Position numbers and translations under genes: made by a program
Origin: Aquila chrysaetos chrysaetos
Taxonomy: Eukaryota > Chordata > Aves > Accipitriformes > Accipitridae
Direction of reading: 5' to 3'
Assembly (NCBI RefSeq): GCF_900496995.4
Contig: NC_044024.1
Location: 496,001-560,000, forward strand
Length of the DNA: 64,000 bases
Shown here: positions 55,018 through 64,000 of the stretch, piece by piece
How the letters are laid out: the number at the start of each line of letters is the position of its first letter
Position numbering within the stretch: the first letter of the stretch is position 1
The notes under the pieces: model-generated
Told to the model about the DNA's origin: nothing
Databases searched by the model: none
The model's input: only the letters and a program-made list of their open reading frames with translations

Positions 55018-55069
55018 GACGTCTCACAGCCGGTGGAAGACCCCCCGTCCAGCCGCCCCTCGCCATTGG
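55018..55069 (+). ncRNA. Possible exon of a rightward transcript from the EDA2R island
   Basis: Flanked by a good acceptor (TTGTTCGGCATCTCTTCCACAG) and a near-perfect donor (GTGAGTGAG). 52 nt, open in two frames, no recognisable product. It would fit a divergent non-coding transcript from the same island. Confidence 0.25.
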
Positions 55070-55209
55070 CGTGAGTGAGCGCATACGTGACGACACTTGC
55101 CATTTGGGAACCTGCACTCTGCCGCACCGTGGGCAGGTCCAGTGTGCCCAGGCAGACAAATGTCGGGCAACACAAACCAGCATGGCCAGGAGCTTCTCTC
55201 GCACTCTGA

Positions 55210-58200
55210 ATTAAACTTCTAACAGGCCGTTTGGCGTGACCCCCGTTTTGGGGTGGTTCGGGAGAGTTATCCTGGAAGTATCCCAGGATTGTTGTGCAAA
55301 GACTTACTCCACCACGGTGTTTACCAAATTGCCATGTGGAATATAACTTTCTTGTGCAGGAGGGAGTTTATTTTCCCAGTAGCACTGATCTTGGCATTCC
55401 CTCTTCAGTTTATTGTGCCTCCAAACTAGTTAGCTGTTAAGTGTTGATCTGCGCTGTTGCACGAGGAAGTGTACCTGAACTGTGTTTGGTTTTAAACCTG
55501 TTATTTTGAGACATTCTCCCCCTTTCTCTCTCTTTTTTTCAAAATTTAAGCAATCTCTCTCCAGAAAATGCTTCTGAGAAGTCCCAGAAGTTCCCCCCTA
55601 TCACTGCATAAAAGCTTCTAGAGAAGCTAGACGGTCAGATTGGAATAACTGGAAGGATTTTATATGAAACTCAATTAAGCAGTCAACTTCCTCACTGCTT
55701 CCTCACCAAGTCTTCTGATTTTTCACAGCTTGGTGCTTCAGCCAGGTTAATGATGCAATCTCTACAGGAAAAAAGCTCCACAGGAGTTGTTCTGTAGGGG
55801 GATGAGGATGACTTCATCTTTCACATGCATGCAGGTCCGTGTCTGATGCAACTGGCCTGCACTGTAACGCTGCTGCCCCTCTTGCATCATGCAGACAGCA
55901 GTGTGCGAGCGGCCAGTGGTGACGACGGGGCTGCCTCGCATCGGGACTCTACGGCAGGCAGGACAGACAGGGACATAAACGCAGCTCTTGCACTTTGGAA
56001 GGCTGATACAAGAGTTAACTGAGCAAAATTACGTCAGCAGAGGTCACATGTAGGATTATTTTCCGCTAAAAAGGGGATTGAATCAAGGTGAAAGATTTGC
56101 AGTAGAGCATCCGGCACACAGCGCCGGCTGACTGATGGGCGGTTATTCACAGAGCTGCCCCAAGCCCATGGGGTTTGTAGGGGTTTGTGGTGGTTCCGCC
56201 AGTGGCTAATGCGCAGCCCTGCTGAGGCGCTGGAAAGCTGCACTGCCACGGCCAGCCTGAGCCCACCGGCGCTGGGGCCATAACCGAAGCGGGCAGCCCT
56301 GCTCTCATCCCAGTTCCTTTCTGTGGTGTTCTGGTGCTCCCCTTTGTGGCCTGACGGGAGCCAGAGAAAACTGCCAGTAGAGCTGGAATCGCTGTTACTG
56401 CGGTGGGTTTTTTCCCCAGTCAGATCAGCACCTCACAGCCACACACATGAGCACCAGTGCTGCCCCAAGGACGGCTAAGAAAGCCTACGGTAACCAGGGG
56501 AGGTGGCAGGGCTACGCTTTTGGTGGCAGCACAGACTTAGACAGGCTTTAGTGGCTTGCCAAGCTGCACCAAGGAGCGACTGGTTGTGTGATGTTTCCCA
56601 GATTTCTGATATTCCAGCTGCAGGGATCGTTGAGTCGGGTAAAGTGCTGTTCATCCAACGGATTTGGGTGTATTTTGCAGGCTAAGACCTTTGAGATGTT
56701 AGCTTCAGCCTACAGAAACATGTCCTGAGGTATTTGGTGGTGTGACTGTAATTACTCGATGTGCTCAGGGTCAGGTTATCTCCATTAAGTTGTAACTACG
56801 TAGCATAATTAACAAAATTACTGTATTATGAGTTAGCAAAAGCCTGAATTCTGAAGCAGGGAATCTATGTTTTAAGTTTTTTCTCACATACTGGAGTATT
56901 CACAACACTAGAGGGCACCAAGTCCAGGCACGAACCTATCGTGGGAGCAAAGCAGCTTGTAAACACCCCACCCGCACACAGACACACACACAACTGCCCT
57001 CCACTGACACAGGGGGATCATCCACGTAACACATGATGTGGTGAAGAAGTCACACTTGCACAGTCATCTGGACACCTTCCACCTTCCCCTCTGTTTCAGA
57101 TGAGTGCTCTGCCCATCCCTGCCTAAGGCATCACAAAATCATACTTTAACCAGGCGGGGAGGTTATAAAAGGCAATGGGAGCAGTGCGGAATTCCCCTCT
57201 GCAAATGCTCTGATGCACCTGGCCTCCCGGTAAGACCTGTTGGAGGTGCTCCATGGAAGTGCCCAGTGCTCAGCTGGACGTGATGTTCAGCTGAAGTCTC
57301 ACCCCTGCCAGGCTGATGTTTCTCCAGTTTTTAGTTCTTGCTTCATGGTCAAGGCCACCTCTTCAGAGCCACCTTTGTTGCTTACCTTGTGAGAAAAGCT
57401 GCTTTGGGCTGAGATCTACTGAATTTTCCCTATGAGAAATTTCCCATGATTGCCTAAGACATAGCTGAGCAGTAGAGTTTTGAGGTGATTTGTGACTTAT
57501 TTGTTCTTTGATTCAGTGCCCTTTCCACTTACAGTGCTCAAAATAATAGGATGTGTTCAGAGGACCTTTTTCTCTGGCCTGATCATATGGCATTTACTGC
57601 ACCTACCCATCTAACTCAGCGAGCAGGTTTCTTTCCAGGGCCATTACATAAATTGGGTTTTTCACATGCATGCTATGACTCTTCTGTACATGTCAGTTAG
57701 GATTTGTTGCTGACTTTTTTGTAAAGGTATTTAGAAGACATTTGGCTTCTCTAAAGTACTGTCTTGTGGTGCTCCAGGGCTTGAGTCAGGAAGCCAGGCA
57801 AGCCTTTCCCAAGGCAGGAACGTGCTTCCCAGTGCTCATGGTGTGTTCCTCCTGGTGTAAGCCTGGGACATTGGACACTGCCTGGAGGTACAGCCCAGAG
57901 AGAGGTTTTAAGATTCCACTTAAATCCAGGTTCAGCTGACCAAGAGACTGTAGCCCTCCAAAACTGAGACCCGTGCCTCCAAACCCATCCAGGCTGCTCT
58001 GTCTTGACAATGATTTAGCATCTTCATACCGCTCTCAGAGGCAGCGACACTCGCTTTCTGGACACAGCCTGAGGGAAAGGGGATGGGCTGTGGGATCTGC
58101 TTTTACATCAGCCCCCATTGGCTAAGTCGCTTTCCTGGGAAGTAGAGGAGGTAAATGCAGCTCCACTCTCAGCGTGAGAAGTCACAAGCTCACCTAAGAA

Positions 58201-61200
58201 CAAGTATTGCTGGCCAGAAGTCATCTGGCCGACAGCCTTTCTCTGGCAGGCATAAGGACAAAGCTAATGCAACACTTCTCCAAGAGTCTTCCAGCCTCCC
58301 AGCAAACTGTGGTTCAGGGACAAGTGATGATTTTGCATTAAATAACACAGATGGCTTATTTTTCCAGTGAATTTGTCCAGCCCATAAAATCCAGGCAGGC
58401 TTTTACATCCTCAGCCTTCATGGGCAGAGTATCCAAACTCACCTGTGCAGGGCACTGTCAACTCTCCTTTCAAACCTGTGCATTCGCTCTTGGGTACGGG
58501 CCTGTAAGAGTTAATGCCATAGCATCTCATTTGCCAATGCCTGAAGTCTTTACTTGGACCTATAGTACCCATCACAAATCTTGCTAGGGCATTAATCGTT
58601 AAAAATGTTCCAAATCTGCTCACCTTCACATTTGAAAAAAACAGCCTCCAGAATAAAGTTTATAATTTCTGTGCCTGAAAGCTCATTTGTTTGGTTTCCC
58701 CCAGCTACCTCAGCCTGTCTCGTGCTGTAAGCCTTGCCTTTGTACCACTCTCACAGGACTGTTTTTCCACAGCATCTCATGAGGCTGAATGATGGGTGTT
58801 TCCATGGCCATTGGAGGGTGTGAGGATGCACGTTGGCAGGCAGGCATGGGCAGGACACAAGGCATTGCTCGCAAAAGCTTCGCGAGGGCCAGGCCAGCCT
58901 TGATTTCAGCATTTCCCCAGAGGGGAATTGTTGGTTTTTCTTGCTGCCAGAGGAATTCAGAGCTCAGAAACTCACCATGTGTTTGTGAAGCTGCCTGCAG
59001 CTGAAGCCATGCAGGCTTCCAGCAGAAGCTGCTGCTCGGCCTCGTCTCAGCAGAGGGCACTGGATGCTGCTGGGAGCAGCCAGGGCAGCTCACCTCCCCA
59101 CAACGCGAGGTCCATCAGCGAATTACCCTCTCGTTCCTCGCCTTAGTTTATGAAGGTCACACAACCACTGGCATGGGTTTCATTTTACTTTGCCTTAGAT
59201 TCTCCTTTTCTCTCCATCTACCCTCCCACCCAGTCTCACCCATTTTCTCCAGTGTTTCCTCACTACTCTGCTGTGTTCCTTCCAGACATAAGACGCAAGG
59301 TTTTCTGAGTAACTGAGACCTCTTCCCCATGATCTTGTTGACCATGCTTTGCCCCCTTGCAGTCCACACAGCTTGCTTATGTATGACAAGAAGCTTTGGA
59401 CCTCTCTGTTTCATACAATTATGTGCAACAACCTGCACTTTTAACTGTAAGAATAGAAGCAGGCAGTACCCCTGGCGACAGAGATGATGTGTTCAAACTC
59501 AACATTGTACAAGCAAATGGTCCTTGCTTTCACACTATTCTTCTCAACAGCAAGCCCCAAATGAGTTGTGCTTTGCCTCACTCCATTGCTCACTCTTCTC
59601 GATCCCATTGCTCAAAGCCCCTTTTTTCCTACCAGGCCTTGCACCCTTCAGACAGCTAAAGATGGCTCAAATATCCTTACTTAAAATCAGCAGGAGAGGC
59701 AAGTAGGGGGACTCAAACCGTTCTGTCTGTGCTTGGTTTTGCTCATAAGCAGGTGCTATAGTATGGCCTTGGGGTGTCATCACATCAGAGATGGGACATA
59801 TCAACTGAACTTTTACAAAACAGTAAGTATGGTGAGGAGACTGCTACATCTTCTGGAGAAGGAGCCAGGGAGGCTTTGGAGGCTCTGGGTGAATCAGGGA
59901 TGCGGTGGATCTCTCCCCGACTTCTCGTGAACTCACTGCTTTCTAAGTGATCCAACAGAAGAGAGCTTGGGATCCATCTTTGGGGGACAATACCCTGCCA
60001 GAGATGCTGCAGTGGATAATGATCTCTGGTACTGCCTCGCCCCCACCCTATTACTGTGGGACACTGGACATCCTTTCTGAGAAAGATGTCCACAAATGGT
60101 GTTGGAGGGCCCAGACCGTCTCCAGCCCTTTTCCACTGCTTGAAGAGAGAGGGCTGCCTCAGCTCTGCAGGGAGAAGGTTATCACAAAGGCACGCAGAGC
60201 CAGAGGGCCTGGGCTGGGCCACCACGCTACAATCACCGACATCCTGGTCAGGCAGCAGAGCTGACTCCTAATGGTGCTGGTCTCCTCTACAGCATGGGTG
60301 GTTTGGCAGTGGCACCCCTCTCCTGCCAAACAGGAGCCATCACTGTGCCTGGGCCATGCCGGGTTTCCTGTACGGGCTGGTACGGGACTGCCCAGCCAAG
60401 AAAAAAGAAGAGAGCAGACGTCCTTTATGCCTGCCCCCAAAGAGAGCCTATCTCTGCCCCCCAGACCTGGGATCAGACGTGGGAACCCACCCAGCACTTG
60501 CCCCATGGGCGGCACTGCTGCCCGCAGTCATCCTGCTTTTGCCCCCTTTCCTCGGCATCCTCCAGCTTCCCGCTTCGCTTTGTTTTTCCACACTGAGGCA
60601 TTTTGCTCCTTCCCTGCTGTGTCTCTCACTTGTCTTGTGTAACTCACTAGTGGTTTCCAGCTGTCCTTTATTTTCTTCTCTCCTCTAGTGGAAATGTCCG
60701 TAAGTGGCTATTGATTCTTCTCCCACTGGGGTCACAAGGCAGCAGTCTTGCTGCCAGACTTGCAGTGACCCTCTGACTGCCCCTGGCTCTGGGCTGCCCA
60801 CCGAGCCTTGCTGTCACCAGCTGCCATGCGTTACTCTTCCCTGCAATCAGTACTCTTCTCTGAGCAACATCTTTGCACAATCTCTTAGCTAGGGAAAATG
60901 ACCCAAATTGGCCCAATTCAAAGTTACATCAGAGAAGGCAGGATCAGACCTCTTGGGAACGATGGGAGAGACTCAATTGTCTTAGGGGACTGGGTATATC
61001 TGTCCGAGAGTAACAAGCAGGGAGCCCACTGCTTGCCTAAGAGTGGTAAGATGCAATTGAAAACTCTCAGAGAGAAAAACACTACTCCTGTACCTGACCC
61101 TATTGCCTACATCAGTCTTGCTGGACTTAATGTGCTTGGTTTTGGTTCTTCCCAATGCTCTTCAGGTGGTCTTTCTTAAAGGAAAAAGAATAGGAGTATC

Positions 61201-61800
61201 CAGAGTTCCATGTTGTTTCACACAATTAAAGCCATTAGCAAAACTGTATTTACAACTACATGAGGGAAAAAATCACACATATGTGGGCAGTAAAGCAGAA
61301 CTGTTCTTGCTGGAGTTACTCTAGCAACCTGGAGCCTCAGAGTTATCACCTTGCCGTCGGCAGTGTGCCGCTCTCCTGACACAGCAGCGTGCTCTGTGCT
61401 CCTCTGCACTAGCCAGGTTACAAAAGGAAGGAGGCATCATCCATCAGATTTCTTGCCCTCCGTCAGTGCCTCTGCTGCAGAATGAGCCCCCCGCAGGCTT
61501 CCCCAGCCTTCGTCTGGGGCAACGCTGTTTTGCGGAGCACTGACAAAGGTGCAGAGGGGCCTGGAGGTCTTTGGCAGCAGGGAAGAGAACAAAAAGAAAT
61601 TCTAATTTGAGAGAAAAAGGGGAAAGAATGATTTTAGCTTTTTCACATTCCCAGCTGGGAGGACGAAGAGCTCTAAAAGGTAGAGACTGCAGTGAGTCAC
61701 AGCTCCAGCTAGCTGGGTCGTGGACTCTGCCACAGGGATTAGGAGAGTTAAGCATTCAGCTTCCTTGCCTGCATTGCAGTTAAGTCTGGAGTTCAGATTT
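55210..61800. other. Intergenic; no gene identified
   Basis: Mixed composition, no recognised repeats. Scattered exon-like pieces occur on the - strand (for example plus 58448-58506, with good acceptor and donor) but could not be chained in phase. Confidence 0.4.
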
Positions 61801-62106
61801 TGAGTCCTTTATTAACAGCTGACATTTACTTAGGGACCACTGCAAATAAGAACTGATTGCAGCTCCCACTGCAAAGACACTATGCACAGAAACCACATCT
61901 GCTGTTGTGTTCCCTGAGTATGTCTGGTGGGTCATCACCAGGATGCTCTTAACTATCCAGAATCATTACTGCCTGCCAGTGGAAAAGGCCTAAATAAATA
62001 AATAAGTCACACAATCAGAATGAATGAGTTGGCATGCCCCAAGCAAAAACTAACCTGGCAAAACAAAAAGTGCAGAATATCCCCCCAGTAGGGAATTACT
62101 ATTCTC

Positions 62107-62160
62107 ATGTGGTCTTTTCCTTCCTTCCTTCCTTCCTTTCTTCCTTCCTTCCTTCCTTCC
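62107..62160. repeat. (TTCC)n microsatellite
   Basis: About ten TTCC units with one TTTC interruption; inside the probable 3' UTR of the right-hand gene. Confidence 0.95.
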
Positions 62161-62412
62161 GAAACAAAACCAAACAGAAACAAACCACATTTATGGTCTT
62201 TTCCGTTCACCATTTGACAAAGGGAGTCAAGGAATTTGCTGGTGGTCCATAACCACACTGAGGGCTGATATTTCTTCATTGTCTAAAAAGGCATGAGAAT
62301 CACTGTATTAGATTGTTTTTTCATGGAAATGAGATGCAAGAAGACAAATGCCTCTAAAGCTGTTTCAGAATAACTTTTCCAAGGCATTCCTACTCCTCAT
62401 TGCTAGTGTTCG

Positions 62413-62576
62413 TTAAAAAGCATGTTGCCTATTTACAGCTGTGTGTTCCTGAGGTACTGGGATTTTCCTAAAAGCCTCCATCAGTTCCTTTAGGATCCTC
62501 TGGCAATACAACTCTGAAGGATTCCTTTGGTTGCCTACCATGCAGAATGGGCTACCAATGCTAGAATGGGTTTCAT
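62413..62576 (-). CDS. Last coding exon of the candidate right-hand gene
   Basis: Opens DETHSSIGSPFC and ends NRQHAF then TAA at plus 62413-62415. About 600 nt of 3' UTR would follow to the poly(A) signal at 61808. Confidence 0.35.
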
Positions 62577-63217
62577 CTAGGAGGACACACACTATTCTGC
62601 TCCTCATAAGTGTCACAGGGATCTAGGTGTTGGTACAGGGTGTTAAGAAAAAGCAGAAAATTCAGAAGACACTCTGGAAATCTTTGAAAGAAATAATGTG
62701 GCAAAATATTTTCCATCTTGAAACACTTCTTGTGTTTTCTCATAGCATTTTCAAGAGTAGTTCCACGCTTGTTTTGGTTTATAATAAAAAAAAATTAGTT
62801 TGTGTGTTGATTTTACCCTGTTTTCATGTTGAAGAAGAAAAGCAAATATATCCTGTGTCCATCCTTTTCACAAATGACTGGATCACAGGAAGCAAAAAGA
62901 AAATCCTTTCATTTGAAGTATTTGATTTTTACAAAGCTATGTGGGAATGAACACGTTGTGACTTTCATGGTTCCCAGGATATCAGATTCCTGCTGTCCAT
63001 GATCAGTTCTTCTGGAAGAGACAGATCTCACCAGACATATGAAACCTGCAAGGCATGCTAACCTGACTGCTGTCCTGGGAGCAGAGGGAGGTTTGGTAGC
63101 AAATTTCAAATATGCCAGATGAGAACAGGATGATGTTTTGTCTTAGAGCACGAGAAGCTTCTTGAAGCTCTATTGGTTTGCTGAGTGGTTGTGTTTTTGG
63201 GGGGCTGCCATCAGGGG
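62413..63217 (-). CDS. Candidate 3' end of an unidentified - strand gene (two exons)
   Basis: Not recognised. Two segments on the - strand join in phase: 63032-63217 (acceptor CCTCTTCTTCAG; donor GTGAGATC; two bases, 61 codons, one base) and 62413-62576 (acceptor GTGTGTCCTCCTAG; two bases, 53 codons, TAA). The product has a polar start (PDGSPPKTQPLSKPIELQEA), a helix-like stretch (SRALRQNIILFSSG) and an amphipathic end (RILKELMEAFRKIPVPQEH). A leftward AATAAA lies at plus 61808-61813. Support is the phase match and composition only. Confidence 0.35.
63032..63217 (-). CDS. Penultimate exon of the candidate right-hand gene
   Basis: Symmetric phase-1 exon. A weaker donor 31 nt earlier (CAG then GTTAGC, plus 63063) is possible but would break the phase with the next exon. 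Confidence 0.35.
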
Positions 63218-64000
63218 CTGAAGAAGAGGTCATCGGTGGGCTATGAATGCTCTACATTATAACACTGCAGACCCGAGTACATACAGAAAAATGAAGGGCA
63301 GAAGTAATTGCCCCGACTGCAACTAACAAAAGCTGTTGCTGGTCGTAATACCCACTGCAGCTTAGGATCCCTGTCTGCCCTCAGGCAGCAGTGCATCAGG
63401 TAGCACTCTACTAGTTTTTGTGGGTTTGGTGGGGTTTTTTGTTTAAGGCGGACTGTGCTTCTCTGGTCACTCCAGGTCAGAATCTAGGAGGAAGACTCCC
63501 AGATAAACGGGGGCTGTGAGAACGACAGAGTGCCTCCTAATTTCAGAGGGGAAAACAATAACCAACAGGTGGGCGGAACAACTGACTGGGTGCTTTGCTG
63601 TCTTTTGTGGAAGGAAATAGTTCCGGAAGGTTGGCTGTCAGCAGGTTAATATCCTCCAGCTGTCTTCTTCCCTGAGCCAAGTTGTGCAGGGAGGAAAAAA
63701 ACCCAGGAAAGAAGATTCTGCTGGTGAAGGAGGTTCACCAGCCAGAAGGCTGGTCCTTCACTGGACACATGAGGAAATACACCCACTGTTTTTCATTCCT
63801 CAGTTACACATCCTTCCAGCACTTTAAGAAAAATCTGATGGGAACCAGAGTTTTGGGCATTTAGCAGGAAAGAGGCAGAGTTTTACTTGCAGAGTGAAAA
63901 CAGTTCTGCAAAATCCCTAATGCTTTTCATGGCATCCATTTTTGGCAACCTGTTCTTTCAGCGTGATTAAAAGTAAAAACAGAACAGATAGAAATTATTG

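Noticed and set aside
53356..55204. Overlapping open frames of 350 to 580 codons on both strands
   Set aside because: They arise from the very high GC of the CpG island and the heptamer array; products are low-complexity Arg/Pro/Gly-rich in every frame.
58448..58506. Exon-like 59-nt leftward segment (acceptor TTAACTCTTACAG, donor GTGAGTTT)
   Set aside because: Splice sites are strong but neighbouring candidates do not join in phase, so no gene could be built.
60898..61179. 93-codon frame suggestive of a retroelement gene
   Set aside because: No recognisable motif and no flanking LTR or repeat.

Overview
This is a window of a vertebrate nuclear genome, most likely from a bird. Genes are split by GT-AG introns and two promoters lie in CpG islands. 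Three CR1 LINE fragments are present, one with the avian 3' end of repeated ATTCTATG units. A solo LTR of a family common in birds sits between a perfect 5-bp target duplication. All identifications come from reading the sequence; no database search was run.

Left, about 1-8.8 kb, + strand: the 3' half of a multi-exon gene that I cannot name. Six exons (1-65, 1690-1800, 2770-2867, 6722-6749, 7376-7496, 7966-8106) have matching splice phases and give a continuous 187-residue C-terminus ending in TAA, with an AATAAA at 8799. A solo ERV LTR (4804-5410) lies in one of its introns.

10.2-22.65 kb, + strand: a GPR83-family class A GPCR, probably GPR83-like (GPR83L). It has a CpG-island promoter and probable 5' UTR exon (10.18-10.61 kb) and four coding exons joining to 412 residues. 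A second in-frame acceptor upstream of coding exon 2 would insert 39 residues into the first extracellular loop.

22.7-38.8 kb: largely gene-poor. It holds two CR1 fragments, an LTR-like promoter pointing left near 27.3 kb, a possible conserved non-coding block (28.55-29.02 kb), a protein-like orphan frame (29.0-29.5 kb) and a long orphan frame (37.0-38.1 kb).

38.8-54.6 kb, - strand: the ectodysplasin-A2 receptor EDA2R (XEDAR/TNFRSF27), with its CpG-island promoter at 53.4-54.55 kb and eight coding exons from 48636 down to 43218. The main result is that two 3' exons, in phase with the rest, add a C-terminal death domain resembling that of EDAR. Mammalian EDA2R has none. The predicted full-length protein is 499 residues. 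Reading through one splice donor would instead give a 413-residue form without the domain, resembling the mammalian receptor in layout. A 12-unit GGGGAAT/C array with strong G-quadruplex potential lies just upstream of the EDA2R island. A second CpG island (41.4-42.15 kb) and several leftward poly(A) signals (38.8-41 kb) suggest a long EDA2R 3' UTR or another leftward transcript.

Right, 55.2-64 kb: mostly intergenic, then a candidate 3' end of a further - strand gene (exons 63032-63217 and 62413-62576, in phase, AATAAA on the - strand at 61808), not identified.
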